DNA of 64,000 nt from an uncultured Bacteroidales bacterium. Its GTDB lineage: Bacteria; Bacteroidota; Bacteroidia; Bacteroidales; Muribaculaceae. Of the stretch, positions 17,453 through 27,279 are shown in pieces (the stretch's first letter is position 1; each line of letters starts with the position of its first letter). The position numbers and the translations under genes are program-made. The notes under the pieces were generated by a model. That model did no database searches. It had not been told where the DNA came from and saw only the letters and a list, made by a program, of their open reading frames with translations. Where the stretch lies: NCBI GenBank assembly GCA_902792895.1, contig CADBBK010000004.1:210928-274927 (forward strand), in the 5' to 3' direction.

Positions 17453-20400
17453 TCAGAACTGGAACTGAAGACCGAAGTTAAACACGCGAGCGGTAACATA
17501 GGTGTTATCAGAACCACCGCTGAAACTGTACTGGGGATTCACACCCTTGCGGGAAGTGAACGTAGCCAGGTTCTCAACACCAGCAGTGAGGGTGAGACCC
17601 TGCATACCAATCTTGTTCATCAACAGTCTGGGCACTGAGTAGCTCAAGGTGATGTTCTTTACTACGAAGTAGGAAGCACTGGTCAACCAGCGGTCACTGG
17701 TAGCGTTATTGTAAGTGCTGTTCTCGAAGTCGAGCTGAGGAATACCCTTAGGATCAATGCGGTTGGGAGAGTTCTCGGTCATGCCGGCGGGAACACCATT
17801 CCAGCTCTTGGCCAGGTCAACGTGGTTAGCAGCAGCCGAAGATGCCGAGTTGGTCGACATCAGGGTCTGATAAGCCGAGTCATAAACCTTGCCACCCAGG
17901 CTATAGGTGAACAGAGCGTTCAGAGCAAAGCCCTTGAAATTCAGAATCGAGTTCAACGAACCGAAGAACCAGGGGTGAGCAGTACCTGCCCAGTCACGCT
18001 TGCCATAGGAGCCAGGCATGGTGGTGTAGGTCTCGTCACCGATGGTAACGGTCTGGCCAGCAGCCTCAGCGCGCTCAGCCATATCAGGATCCAGGGTGTA
18101 CAGCGAGCGACCGGTCATCTGGTCAACGCCGACAAAGTGATAGGTGTAGAACTCGTAGGGGTCATGACCCTCGGAGTAGTTCTGCTGACCATGCAGGATG
18201 TCCTTTCCGTCGGGGAGCTTCTTGATCTTGCTCTTCATGAAGGTACCCTCGGTTGACAGCGTCCAGTTGAAGTCACGGCCGCGAATAACGTCAGCGCTCA
18301 ACGATATTTCGATACCGCGGTTAGAAATGGTACCGATGTTCTTGTAGATGCTCATGTTGTAGTCATCACCCCAAACAAACGAACCAGCCGACAGGGGCAG
18401 AGGAACAGCGAACAACAGGTCCTTGTTGCGCTTGTCAAACAGAACGAAGTTGAAGTTCAGACGGTCAAATACGCGACCCTCAATACCGAAGTCGATATTC
18501 TGACAGGTCTCCCACTTGATGTCGTTGGCGGCAAGGCTCTGCTTCATGAAGGCAGCGCTACCGGCGTTCTTCTCGATGTAATACAGTGCCTGGTAAGCAT
18601 AGAGGCTAACGCCCATGTTGTTACCGGTCTCACCATAAGAAGCGCGAACGCGCAGCTGGTCGAGCCAGTTTACATCCTGCAGGAAGTTCTCCTTCTTGAT
18701 GTTCCAGTTCAAACCGAACGAGAAGAAGTTACCCCAACGGTTATCCTTGGCAAAACGCGAAGAACCGTCGCGGCGGAACGAGAAGTCAGCGAAGTACTTC
18801 TCATAGTAGTTGTAGCGTGCACGACCCAGGTAGGACTCGGTCTTGTCCTCGTCATCCGAACCCTGGAAATAGGAGTTGGTCTGGAAGTTACCGGGGGTGT
18901 AGATACCATCGGCAGCCGAGCCAGTGTTCATACCGTAAGCCGAACGGCTGTTGTACTCATAGTTCTCATGAGCAAGCATCACGTCAACATGGTGACGATC
19001 AAAGTCACGGGCCCAGTTCAGGATTTCCTGAGCAGTGCGGGTGTTGTACTCATAAGCATAGCTGGTCAGACGACCATTGTTGGTAGAACCATCACCAATG
19101 AACGGGTTGTTGTAACGACGGCGATTGGTGTTGGAGTGCATGAAGTCAGCCTTCAACGTTACCGAGAAGCCGAAGGGCAGAGTGAAGGTACCATAGGCCA
19201 TACCCTCAACAACGGCGCGACGACGACGGTCGAAGTCCTTGCGCAACTCAAAGGCGATGTTGCGGTTGTCCAGATAAGAGGACTTGGTATCATACTGCTT
19301 CTCACCATTCTCGTCCAGCAGGAAGCTGCCGTCGGGGTTGTGCAGGAACAGAGGATAAACAGGAGCCATGTAGCGAGCTACATAGAAGGGGTTAGCATAG
19401 TAGTTACCAGTTGCATTGTCATTGAAGTTGCGGGTAGCATAGGTACCACTCAGGTTGATACCAGCCTTGAACCAGTCACTGGGAGTGAAGTTGGTGTTGA
19501 TACGGCCAGTGAAACGCTCATAGGCGCTAGCGTAGATATAACCTTTCTCGTTGGTGTAACCAGCCGAAGCATACATGTTATACTTCTCGCTACCAGCGGT
19601 GCCCGAAAGGCTGTAGTCCTGGCGATAGCCAGTGCGCTCAACGTCCTTTTCCCAATCCAGGTCGGTGTAACCGGGAAGAATCTGGGCAATCAGCTTACCG
19701 TTGGCATCAAACAGCTTATCATCGGGAGCATTGTAGATGTTCTTGCGTGCATAGTCACCAATCAGGTGCTGGGTAGCATACTGGCTTGCAGTAGCCTGAT
19801 CCAGACCCATGCTACCGTTCATGGCGTAGTTCCTCATGGCAAGCCAAGAAGCCTCCATCCACTGGTCGGCACCCATGCGGTCGTACTCAGCGATACCGCG
19901 CTTGTACAGACCCTGATTGATGCGCAGGGTTACATTGGGCTTAGATGCATAGTTACCCTTCTTGGTAGTAATCAGCACAACACCGTTAGCAGCACGGTTA
20001 CCATACAGGGCAGCCGATGCAGCGTCCTTCAACACGCTCATGCTCTCGATATCCACGGGATTGATCTCGGCAATGTTACCGTCAAATGCAACACCGTCAA
20101 CTACATACAGAGGAGCACTTGAACCGGTGATACTACCGATACCACGGATGCGGATGTTGGGAGCAGCACCAGGCTCACCATAGGTGTTGTTCACCTGGAT
20201 ACCGGGGGTGCTACCCTCGAGCGCTGCGGTAACCGAAGAACCGATGCGGTCTTTGATTTTCTTCTCGTCAACAACCGAGATTGAACCGGTAATTGACTGG
20301 CGCTTTGCACTACCGTAAGCAACAACCACAACCTCATCAAGGCTTTGGCCAGAGTCGGTCAGCTTTACAACCATGTTGGGAGTAACCTCTACCTGACGGG

Positions 20401-20635
20401 TAGCGTAGCCAATGTAAGATACGTTGACAAACTTCACATGGTCGGGTAATACCAGCGTGAAATGACCATTAACATCAGTTGCAGTGCCATGGTTGACACC
20501 CTCACCTTGGATTGTAGCACCAATCAGAGGATCACCAGTAGCTGCATCCAGTACTTGCCCGCTGATTGTGCGGTCGGCATACGCCGAGAGTGCCATGAAG
20601 CACATCGCAAACATTAACAGAAATAGCTTCTTCAT
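17453..20635 (-). CDS. SusC/RagA TonB-linked outer membrane protein
   Basis: The 1060-residue product has the standard SusC build. It has a signal peptide (MKKLFLLMFAMCFMALSAYA), a carboxypeptidase-regulatory-like domain (RTISGQVLDAATGDPLIGAT), a TonB box and plug (LDEVVVVAYGSAKRQSITGS, then SVLKDAASAALYGNRAANGV) and a barrel that ends in an aromatic strand (VFNFGLQFQF). Unlike the SusC at 380 it stops at the barrel and has no OmpA-like extension. It forms an operon with the SusD gene downstream. No regulator or hydrolase genes adjoin it. Confidence 0.95.
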   Translation of the reverse strand: MKKLFLLMFAMCFMALSAYADRTISGQVLDAATGDPLIGATIQGEGVNHGTATDVNGHFTLVLPDHVKFVNVSYIGYATRQVEVTPNMVVKLTDSGQSLDEVVVVAYGSAKRQSITGSISVVDEKKIKDRIGSSVTAALEGSTPGIQVNNTYGEPGAAPNIRIRGIGSITGSSAPLYVVDGVAFDGNIAEINPVDIESMSVLKDAASAALYGNRAANGVVLITTKKGNYASKPNVTLRINQGLYKRGIAEYDRMGADQWMEASWLAMRNYAMNGSMGLDQATASQYATQHLIGDYARKNIYNAPDDKLFDANGKLIAQILPGYTDLDWEKDVERTGYRQDYSLSGTAGSEKYNMYASAGYTNEKGYIYASAYERFTGRINTNFTPSDWFKAGINLSGTYATRNFNDNATGNYYANPFYVARYMAPVYPLFLHNPDGSFLLDENGEKQYDTKSSYLDNRNIAFELRKDFDRRRRAVVEGMAYGTFTLPFGFSVTLKADFMHSNTNRRRYNNPFIGDGSTNNGRLTSYAYEYNTRTAQEILNWARDFDRHHVDVMLAHENYEYNSRSAYGMNTGSAADGIYTPGNFQTNSYFQGSDDEDKTESYLGRARYNYYEKYFADFSFRRDGSSRFAKDNRWGNFFSFGLNWNIKKENFLQDVNWLDQLRVRASYGETGNNMGVSLYAYQALYYIEKNAGSAAFMKQSLAANDIKWETCQNIDFGIEGRVFDRLNFNFVLFDKRNKDLLFAVPLPLSAGSFVWGDDYNMSIYKNIGTISNRGIEISLSADVIRGRDFNWTLSTEGTFMKSKIKKLPDGKDILHGQQNYSEGHDPYEFYTYHFVGVDQMTGRSLYTLDPDMAERAEAAGQTVTIGDETYTTMPGSYGKRDWAGTAHPWFFGSLNSILNFKGFALNALFTYSLGGKVYDSAYQTLMSTNSASSAAANHVDLAKSWNGVPAGMTENSPNRIDPKGIPQLDFENSTYNNATSDRWLTSASYFVVKNITLSYSVPRLLMNKIGMQGLTLTAGVENLATFTSRKGVNPQYSFSGGSDNTYVTARVFNFGLQFQF

Positions 20636-21073
20636 AAATAGTGATGTTTAAATTAATAAATAGTAATATAATTGTTTCAATTAATGAGTTTACATGTAAT
20701 GTCTAAATGGTACTATAAACACAGCCGCATCATTAGATTTACAAGTTTGCAAAACTAGTAAAAAAATATAAAATATGCCCTAAAAATGGGGGGTTTTAAC
20801 TAATTGCCTGTGTTTTCTATCTTTTGACTCGGTGAATATTGAAAATAAAAATAAAAAGGAACTAATTTTTCATTTTATAACTAATTAATTGAATTACAAC
20901 CAAATAATCAAATATTACCGCTACAGTGGACAAAAAAGCGAGGGATTAAATCAAAATGTTAAAATAAACCCCCTTTAACATTTATAAATTAACTATATTT
21001 TGTGGCTTTTGTCTTGTTTTCGGCCCATTTTACGGCACTTTGGCAGCTATTCACAGCCTGTTAATAACTTTTT
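20636..21073. other. AT-rich intergenic region upstream of the second SusC gene
   Basis: No gene is seen. It contains the SusC promoter element near its left side and A/T-rich stretches throughout (for example 20756-20780 and 20840-20900). The far end carries the 3' side of the methyltransferase gene at 21074; no strong hairpin terminator is visible there. Confidence 0.5.
20750..20757 (-). promoter_or_regulatory. -7 promoter element of the second SusC/SusD operon
   Basis: Reads TAGTTTTG on the minus strand, an exact TAnnTTTG match, leaving a 5' leader of about 110 bases before the SusC ATG. Confidence 0.55.
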
Positions 21074-21616
21074 TTACTGCTTTTCAAGGCCTGATTTTTC
21101 AAAGCAATGCCACATCAAGATAGCGGCGCAACACGATATATTTAATGAGTGTTTAGTACCATATTGCGGAATTTCTACACACACGTCACTGACATCAACC
21201 ACCTCTTGGGACACCCCCTTGACTTCATTGCCCAGCACAATGGCCACACGCTGTCCCTTGTCAACAACAAATTGATCCAGACTCACACTGTTGTGCACCT
21301 GCTCAATCGAGCAGATGAGATAGCCTTCTTGCTTGAGCTGCTCCACGGCGGCAAGTGTGGTAGGATAGTATTGCCAGGCAACCGACTCCTCGGCTCCGAG
21401 GGCTGTCTTGTGAATCTCGGCTTTTGGCGGTTGCGGTGTAATGCCGCACAGGCAGATGCGCTCGATGAGGAAGGCGTCGGCTGTGCGAAATACCGAACCC
21501 ACATTCATCTCGCTGCGCACATTATCAAGCACCACAGTGACTGACAGCTTTTTCACCTCTTTATATTCGTCCACACCCACGCGGTGCAGTTCCAGCATCG
21601 ATTTCTTCTTTGCCAT
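21074..21616 (-). CDS. TrmH/SpoU-family RNA 2'-O-methyltransferase
   Basis: The 180-residue product is a SPOUT-fold methyltransferase using S-adenosylmethionine to methylate a ribose in tRNA or rRNA. The three family motifs are present: DNVRSEMNVGSVFRTADAF (motif 1, about 32-50), VAIVLGNEVKGVSQEVVD (motif 2, about 124-141) and IPQYGTKHSLNISCCAAI (motif 3, about 149-166). It lacks the N-terminal substrate-binding extension of RlmB-type enzymes, so the target cannot be assigned. It is transcribed alone. Confidence 0.92.
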   Translation of the reverse strand: MAKKKSMLELHRVGVDEYKEVKKLSVTVVLDNVRSEMNVGSVFRTADAFLIERICLCGITPQPPKAEIHKTALGAEESVAWQYYPTTLAAVEQLKQEGYLICSIEQVHNSVSLDQFVVDKGQRVAIVLGNEVKGVSQEVVDVSDVCVEIPQYGTKHSLNISCCAAILMWHCFEKSGLEKQ

Positions 21617-21643
21617 GAATTAAATTATGTGTCATTGTTTTCA

Positions 21644-21651
21644 CAAAGGTA
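21644..21651 (-). promoter_or_regulatory. -7 promoter element of the SpoU methyltransferase gene
   Basis: Reads TACCTTTG on the minus strand, an exact match, 27 bases before the ATG at 21616. Confidence 0.65.
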
Positions 21652-21925
21652 CAATTAATTTGCCGGACTTGGCGCATCATCCCGCTAGATATTCTTGAAT
21701 ATCTAGTGACATCCATTGTCAATTGCCACTATTATTGATGTCAAAAACCCTGTTAACTGCTGTTGAAAACTATTTGAAAAAAATCAATAAAAAACTCTTG
21801 ACAAATTCAAACTACTTCGGCTTATCAATCTTTTTCAGCCCGCCAAAAAAGTTAGCACAAAAATTTTATTCCTCTTTAAACACGGTTTTCATCACCTTTT
21901 GTACCAAAAATCGATAAGATTTTAT
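21652..21925. other. AT-rich spacer between the methyltransferase gene and nadA
   Basis: This divergent spacer carries no convincing gene; a 64-codon ORF at 21723-21917 is low-complexity and ends at the nadA promoter. AT content is high throughout. Confidence 0.45.
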
Positions 21926-21933
21926 TAACTTTG
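21926..21933 (+). promoter_or_regulatory. -7 promoter element of nadA
   Basis: TAACTTTG, an exact TAnnTTTG match. It lies about 208 bases before the nadA ATG, which implies an unusually long 5' leader. Confidence 0.6.
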
Positions 21934-21935
21934 CA

Positions 21936-22141
21936 GGTTGTTTACACCCTGTTAATAAACAACCGAAGTTGCTATGATACAGGACTTAGTCATGTTGATA
22001 AACTATCAATAATCTAATAGCACGAGTTGATAACTGCACAGCACGTTTGTGCGACGAAAAGTTATCTACACAATTAACAGGCATAATAGTTGTAGTTAAA
22101 TTTAAAGTTTTAAAAAATTAAAAAACAAAATAATATATAAT
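21936..22141 (+). promoter_or_regulatory. Long, hairpin-rich 5' leader of nadA
   Basis: Three stems can be read by eye. Stem 1: 21936-21944 with 21956-21964 (GGTTGTTTA / TAAACAACC, 9 perfect pairs). Stem 2: 21995-22000 with 22004-22009 (TTGATA / TATCAA). Stem 3: 22029-22035 with 22060-22066 (GATAACT / AGTTATC) stacked on 22036-22040 with 22048-22052 (GCACA / TGTGC), with a seven-base bulge GACGAAA. The last 50 bases before the ATG are nearly pure A and T. A regulatory role, such as NAD-responsive control, is inference; I do not recognise a known riboswitch class. Confidence 0.5.
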
Positions 22142-23128
22142 ATGAATGTTGAAAAAGGCTTTGTCGATGAACCCATCGAGGAGGGCATCGACCTGAGAGA
22201 GGAAATCCTGCGCCTGAAGCGGGAACGCAACGCCGTCATCATGGCACATTATTATCAGCGTGAGGAAATCCAGCAGCTGGCCGATTATATAGGCGACAGT
22301 CTGGCTCTGGCTCAGCTGGCAGCCAAGACCGATGCGCCGGTCATCGTGCTGTGTGGTGTACATTTCATGGGTGAGACGGCCAAGATCCTGTGCCCCGACA
22401 AGACGGTCATCGTGCCCGACCTGAGTGCCGGTTGCTCGCTGGCCGACAGTTGCCCTGCCGACGAGTTTGAGCGCTTTGTCAAGGATCATCCCGGTCACAC
22501 GGTGGTGAGCTATGTCAACACCAGTGCTGCTGTCAAGGCTGTGACCGACGTGGTAGTGACTTCGTCCAATGCCAAGGAGATTGTGGGCAGTCTGCCCGAG
22601 GATGAGAAAATCATCTTTGGCCCTGACCGCAACCTGGGCAACTACATCAACAGCATCACTGGCCGCGAGATGCTGCTCTGGGACGGCGCCTGCCATGTGC
22701 ATGAGAAATTCAGCGTAGAAAAACTGCTTGCCCTCAAGCAGGAGCATCCCGGTGCTCGAGTGCTGGTTCATCCCGAGTGTCCCAAGCCCGTGCGCATCCT
22801 GGCCGATAAGGTGGGTTCTACCCAAGCCCTGCTCAACTATGCTGTTGACAATGAGAGTCAGGAATTCATCGTTTGCACCGAGAGCGGCATTCTCTTCGAG
22901 ATGCAGCGTCGTTGCCCTGAGAAGACTTTCATTCCTGCTCCGCCCGAGGATGGCACCTGTGCCTGCAACGAGTGTGAGTATATGAAGCTGATTACGCTCG
23001 AGAAACTGTACAACTCGCTCAAGTTCATGGCTCCGACCATCGAGGTAGACAAGGACATCGCCGAGCGTGCCGTGCGCCCCATCCAGCGCATGCTGGACAT
23101 CTCTCGTGAGTTGGGTATCATCAAGTGA
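22142..23128 (+). CDS. nadA: Quinolinate synthase A
   Basis: Iron-sulfur enzyme that condenses iminoaspartate with dihydroxyacetone phosphate to quinolinate in de novo NAD synthesis, 328 residues. Diagnostic blocks are VIMAHYYQREEIQQLADYIG, CGVHFMGETAKIL, VPDLSAGCSLADSC, LVHPECPKPV and CACNECEYMKL. These include the three cysteines expected to hold the [4Fe-4S] cluster. nadB and nadC are not nearby, so the gene is not in a classical nad operon here. It has its own promoter and the long structured leader described above. A glutathione peroxidase gene follows 30 bases later. Confidence 0.97.
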   Translation: MNVEKGFVDEPIEEGIDLREEILRLKRERNAVIMAHYYQREEIQQLADYIGDSLALAQLAAKTDAPVIVLCGVHFMGETAKILCPDKTVIVPDLSAGCSLADSCPADEFERFVKDHPGHTVVSYVNTSAAVKAVTDVVVTSSNAKEIVGSLPEDEKIIFGPDRNLGNYINSITGREMLLWDGACHVHEKFSVEKLLALKQEHPGARVLVHPECPKPVRILADKVGSTQALLNYAVDNESQEFIVCTESGILFEMQRRCPEKTFIPAPPEDGTCACNECEYMKLITLEKLYNSLKFMAPTIEVDKDIAERAVRPIQRMLDISRELGIIK

Positions 23129-23158
23129 TTCGTAAAATGGACAAAATTCAAGGTATAT

Positions 23159-23764
23159 ATGAACAAGATTAGATTATTATCACTCTTTATTATATTTAAT
23201 GTATTTAGCATCATGGCACAGAATGTTTATGATTTCACCGTTAAGGATCGTCGTGGCAACGACGTGTCGTTAACCGAGTATAAGGGCAAAGTGCTGCTCA
23301 TCGTCAACACCGCTACCCGCTGCGGATTCACTCCGCAATACGAGGAGCTGGAGGCACTTTACAAGAACTACCGTGAGCAGGGCCTCGAGATTCTCGATTT
23401 CCCTTGCAACCAGTTTGGCGAGCAGGCTCCCGGCACCGAGGAGGAAATCCATGAGTTCTGCACCATCAACTTCGGCACCGAGTTTCCGCAGTTCAAGAAA
23501 ATTGAGGTCAACGGTGAAAATGAGTCCCCGCTGTTCACCTATCTGAAGGCACAACAGGGCTTCAAGGGCTTTGACCTTGAGAACAAAATCGGTAAACTGC
23601 TGCACGAGATGATGTCCAAGGCCGATCCCGACTATGCCAGCAAGCCTGACATCAAGTGGAATTTCACCAAATTCCTTGTTGATCGCGAGGGCAACGTCGT
23701 GCAACGCTACGAGCCCACCACCGACTGCAAGGTCATTGAGGAAGACATCAAGAAACTTCTTTAA
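23159..23764 (+). CDS. Glutathione-peroxidase-family thiol peroxidase, secreted
   Basis: The 201-residue product starts with a signal peptide (NKIRLLSLFIIFNVFSIMA then Q), so it acts outside the cytoplasm. The GPx fold motifs are present: VNTATRCGFTPQYEELEAL with a catalytic cysteine instead of selenocysteine, LDFPCNQFGEQAPGT with the Gln and likely resolving region, and WNFTKFLVDREGNVV with the Trp and Asn of the active site. It reduces hydroperoxides, probably with thioredoxin-type partners rather than glutathione. It lies close behind nadA and may be cotranscribed. Confidence 0.93.
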   Translation: MNKIRLLSLFIIFNVFSIMAQNVYDFTVKDRRGNDVSLTEYKGKVLLIVNTATRCGFTPQYEELEALYKNYREQGLEILDFPCNQFGEQAPGTEEEIHEFCTINFGTEFPQFKKIEVNGENESPLFTYLKAQQGFKGFDLENKIGKLLHEMMSKADPDYASKPDIKWNFTKFLVDREGNVVQRYEPTTDCKVIEEDIKKLL

Positions 23765-23814
23765 AATGCGATAAAAGGGACAATTATCCTGTCCAATAAT
23801 AAAAACTATAAATA

Positions 23815-26586
23815 ATGGATTACAATTATAAAGAGATAGAGAAAAAGTGGCAACAGTATTGGCGTGACCACCACACCTACAAGTGCGATATTGACAACAG
23901 CCGTCCTAAGTTTTATGTGCTCGACATGTTCCCCTATCCTTCGGGAGCAGGCTTGCATGTGGGACATCCGCTGGGCTATATTGCCAGCGACATCTATGCC
24001 CGCTACAAGCGTTTGAAGGGTTTCAACGTACTGCATCCCATGGGCTATGATGCCTATGGTCTGCCTGCCGAGCAGTATGCCATCCAGACGGGACAGCATC
24101 CCGAAATCACCACTACCCAGAACATCGCCCGCTATCGTGAGCAGTTGGACAAAATAGGTTTCTGCTACGATTGGGACCGCGAGGTGCGCACCTGTGACCC
24201 CGCCTATTATAAGTGGACGCAGTGGGCTTTCCTGCAGATGTTCAAGAGCTATTACAACACTCTGCTCGACAAGGCCCGTCCCATCGAGGAACTGGTAGCC
24301 CATTTCGAAAAAAACGGTACTAAAGATTGCAATGCCCATACCAACAGCACCGACGAGTTTACTGCTGACGAGTGGAATGCAATGACTCAGGTGCAGCGCA
24401 ACAACGTGCTCATGAACTACCGCATTGCCTATCTGGGCAACACGATGGTGAACTGGTGTCCCAAGTTGGGTACCGTGTTGGCCAACGACGAGGTGAGCGA
24501 GGGTGTGTCGGTGCGTGGCGGTTTCCCCGTGGAACAGAAGATGATGAGCCAGTGGTGCTTGCGTGTTTCGGCCTATGCCGGTCGTCTCTTGCGCGATCTC
24601 GATACCATCGAATGGACCGAGTCAATCAAGGAGACACAGCGCAACTGGATCGGCTACAGCGAGGGTGCCGAGATGACTTTCCCCGTTGCCGACAGTGATA
24701 AGAGCCTGTTGATTTTCACCACCAGGGCCGATACCATCTTTGGTGTCACCTTTATGGTGCTGGCTCCCGAGAGCATCTATGTCGATGAGGTAGTGACGCC
24801 TGATCAGCGTGCCGCTGTCGATGCCTATCTCGATGAGGTGAAGCACAAGACCGAACGTGAGCGCATGATTGAGAAGAAGGTGAGTGGTGTGTTTACCGGC
24901 AGCTATGCTGTGAATCCCATCACAGGCAAGAACATACCCATTTATATCAGTGATTATGTACTTGCTGGTTATGGTACTGGTGCCATCATGGCAGTGCCGG
25001 CCCACGACAGCCGCGACTATGCTTTTGCCAAGCACTTTGACCTGCCCATCATCCCGTTGATTGAGGGTGCCGATGTGAGCGAGGAGAGCTTCGATGCCAA
25101 GGAAGGCATCATGACCAACTCATCCAGCGAGCGTCTGCAGCTCAACGGCTTGTCTGTCAAGGAGGCTATTGCCCGCACCAAGCAGTACATCGAGGAGACG
25201 GGTATCGGCCACGTCAAGGTAAACTACCGTCTGCGTGATGCCATCTTCAGCCGCCAACGCTACTGGGGTGAGCCGTTCCCCATCTACTACGATGAGAACA
25301 ACCAGCCACAGGCCCTCGACGAAAGTCTGTTGCCGTTGCAGCTCCCCGAAGTGGACAAATTCCTGCCTACCGAAACGGGTGAGCCACCCCTGGGCCGTGC
25401 CAAGAATTGGGTTACTGCCGACGGTTATCCGCTGGAGCTGAACACCATGCCGGGCTTTGCCGGTTCGTCAGCCTATTACTTGCGTTACATGGATCCGCTC
25501 AATGACAAGGAACTTGTATCGCACGAGGCCAATGAATATTGGCGCCAGGTAGATCTCTATGTAGGTGGTACCGAGCATGCTACGGGACACTTGATTTACA
25601 GCCGTTTCTGGAACAAGTTCCTCTATGATTACGGTTATGTGTGCGAGGCCGAGCCATTCCGCAAACTGGTGAATCAGGGCATGATTCAGGGCCGCAGCAA
25701 CTTTGTTTACCGCATCAAGGACACCAACACGTTTGTTTCGCTCAATCTCAAGGATAAATATGATGTGACGCCCATCCATGTGGATGTGAACATCGTTCAC
25801 ACCGATGCTCTCGACATTGATAAATTCCGTGAGTGGCGCCCCGAGTTCAAGGATGCCGAGTTCATTCTCGAGAATGGCAAGTACATCTGCGGTTGGTCCA
25901 TCGAGAAGATGTCCAAGTCGATGTTCAACGTGGTCAATCCCGATGACATCGTGGAACGCTACGGTGCCGACACGTTGCGTCTGTACGAGATGTTCCTGGG
26001 TCCTGTCGAGGCCAGCAAGCCGTGGGATACCAATGGCATCGATGGTGTGAACCGCTTCCTCAAGCGTCTGTGGGCCTTGTTCTTCAAGGGCGACAACATG
26101 CAGCTTACCGACGAGAAACCCAGTGCCGAGGCGCTGAAGTCGGTACACAAACTCATCAAGAAGGTGAGCGGCGACATCGAGTCGTTCAGTTACAATACGT
26201 CGGTGGCCGCATTCATGATCTGTGTCAACGAGTTGACGAGCATGAAGTGTCGTTCCCGCGAGGTCTATGAACCACTCGTGATCTTACTCGCACCCTTTGC
26301 ACCGCACATCGCCGAAGAATTGTGGCATGTCCTCGGTCATGACACCACCGTGTGCGACGCCCAGTGGCCCACGTGGAACGAGGAATATCTCAAGGAGTCG
26401 ATGGTGAAGTACACCGTTTTGTTCAACGGCAAGCCCCGTTACAACATCGAGGTGCCTGCCGGAACGGCTCAGGACGAGGTGCAGCGCATCGCTTTGAGTG
26501 ACGCCGGTGCCGAGCGTTGGCTCGACGGCAAGCAGCCCAAGAAGGTGATTGTCGTTCCCAACAAGATTGTCAACGTCGTCGTGTAA
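23815..26586 (+). CDS. leuS: Leucyl-tRNA synthetase
   Basis: Class I aminoacyl-tRNA synthetase charging tRNA-Leu, 923 residues, full length for the family. The HIGH-type motif is [16 protein letters not shown] (about 42-57), the editing domain contains [18 protein letters not shown], and the KMSKS loop is [16 protein letters not shown] (about 698). The start at 23815 gives the usual [17 protein letters not shown] small hairpin (GGACA/TGTCC, 23777-23794) lies in its leader; I see no T-box. A tRNA-Leu gene occurs at 54438 in the same window but is not linked to it. Confidence 0.98.
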   Translation: MDYNYKEIEKKWQQYWRDHHTYKCDIDNSRPKFYVLDMFPYPSGAGLHVGHPLGYIASDIYARYKRLKGFNVLHPMGYDAYGLPAEQYAIQTGQHPEITTTQNIARYREQLDKIGFCYDWDREVRTCDPAYYKWTQWAFLQMFKSYYNTLLDKARPIEELVAHFEKNGTKDCNAHTNSTDEFTADEWNAMTQVQRNNVLMNYRIAYLGNTMVNWCPKLGTVLANDEVSEGVSVRGGFPVEQKMMSQWCLRVSAYAGRLLRDLDTIEWTESIKETQRNWIGYSEGAEMTFPVADSDKSLLIFTTRADTIFGVTFMVLAPESIYVDEVVTPDQRAAVDAYLDEVKHKTERERMIEKKVSGVFTGSYAVNPITGKNIPIYISDYVLAGYGTGAIMAVPAHDSRDYAFAKHFDLPIIPLIEGADVSEESFDAKEGIMTNSSSERLQLNGLSVKEAIARTKQYIEETGIGHVKVNYRLRDAIFSRQRYWGEPFPIYYDENNQPQALDESLLPLQLPEVDKFLPTETGEPPLGRAKNWVTADGYPLELNTMPGFAGSSAYYLRYMDPLNDKELVSHEANEYWRQVDLYVGGTEHATGHLIYSRFWNKFLYDYGYVCEAEPFRKLVNQGMIQGRSNFVYRIKDTNTFVSLNLKDKYDVTPIHVDVNIVHTDALDIDKFREWRPEFKDAEFILENGKYICGWSIEKMSKSMFNVVNPDDIVERYGADTLRLYEMFLGPVEASKPWDTNGIDGVNRFLKRLWALFFKGDNMQLTDEKPSAEALKSVHKLIKKVSGDIESFSYNTSVAAFMICVNELTSMKCRSREVYEPLVILLAPFAPHIAEELWHVLGHDTTVCDAQWPTWNEEYLKESMVKYTVLFNGKPRYNIEVPAGTAQDEVQRIALSDAGAERWLDGKQPKKVIVVPNKIVNVVV

Positions 26587-26592
26587 ACCATT

Positions 26593-26661
26593 AACCACGA
26601 ATTACGCGGATTCAACGAATTTTTCGCAAGATTGTTTGTTTAATTCGCGTGATTCGTGGTT
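26593..26661. repeat. Palindromic intergenic element between leuS and rdgB
   Basis: The arms 26593-26608 (AACCACGAATTACGCG) and 26646-26661 (CGCGTGATTCGTGGTT) pair over 16 bases with one mismatch around a 37-base AT-rich middle. The CACGAATT / AATTCG words recur in the palindrome at 51910-52110. It may be a small non-autonomous repeat that also serves as a leuS terminator. Confidence 0.7.
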
Positions 26662-26679
26662 TCATTATATCCATGAATC

Positions 26680-27264
26680 ATGAAGAAGATTGTCTTTGCA
26701 ACCAACAATGAGCACAAGTTGCAGGAACTGCGGCAGATGCTGGGTGACCGTTACGAGATACTCGGTCTTGCCGACATAGGGTGTCATGAAGATATCCCCG
26801 AAACCGCCGATGTCATTGAGGGAAATGCACAGATGAAGGCTCGTTATGTCAAGGAGCACTACGGCTATGACTGCTTCAGCGACGATACGGGCCTGGAAAT
26901 CGATGCCTTAGGCGGCGAACCTGGCGTGTACTCGGCGCGTTATGCCGGCCCTGGTCACGACAGCGAGGCCAACATCGACAAGGTGCTCGACAAGTTGCAG
27001 GGAGTGACCGAGCGCACGGCACGTTTCCGCACCGCTATTGCTCTGCTGCAGGGCGATGAGATGCACATGTTCGAGGGCCAGGTCGAGGGTATTATCCTCA
27101 CCGAGCGCCACGGCACGGGAGGTTTCGGCTATGACAGCATCTTCCAGCCCGTGGAAGGGGACGGCAGCACTTTTGCCCAGATGTCCCCTCAGGACAAGAA
27201 TCGCATCAGCCACCGAGGTCGCGCCGTTGCCCGACTGGTGGAATTTCTGAATAGTCAGGACTGA
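26680..27264 (+). CDS. rdgB: XTP/dITP diphosphatase (Ham1/RdgB family)
   Basis: House-cleaning pyrophosphatase that removes ITP, dITP and XTP from the nucleotide pool, 194 residues. It has the family start KKIVFATNNEHKLQELRQML, the catalytic block CFSDDTGLEIDALGGEPG, then SARYAG, GFGYDSIF near 147 and the C-terminal SHRGRAVARL. The menF gene begins 15 bases after it, so it is likely the first gene of the men transcription unit or is read through into it. Confidence 0.96.
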   Translation: MKKIVFATNNEHKLQELRQMLGDRYEILGLADIGCHEDIPETADVIEGNAQMKARYVKEHYGYDCFSDDTGLEIDALGGEPGVYSARYAGPGHDSEANIDKVLDKLQGVTERTARFRTAIALLQGDEMHMFEGQVEGIILTERHGTGGFGYDSIFQPVEGDGSTFAQMSPQDKNRISHRGRAVARLVEFLNSQD

Positions 27265-27279
27265 GCAAACTGAGTGGGC

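Noticed and set aside
22029-22072. A replication origin with DnaA boxes
   Set aside because: Only one near-match to the box, coinciding with an RNA stem, and no dnaA, GC-skew or cluster of boxes visible. Kept only as a low-interest note.
23765-23814. A T-box or riboswitch upstream of leuS
   Set aside because: Only a short GGACA/TGTCC hairpin is present; there is no specifier loop, T-box sequence or terminator pair.
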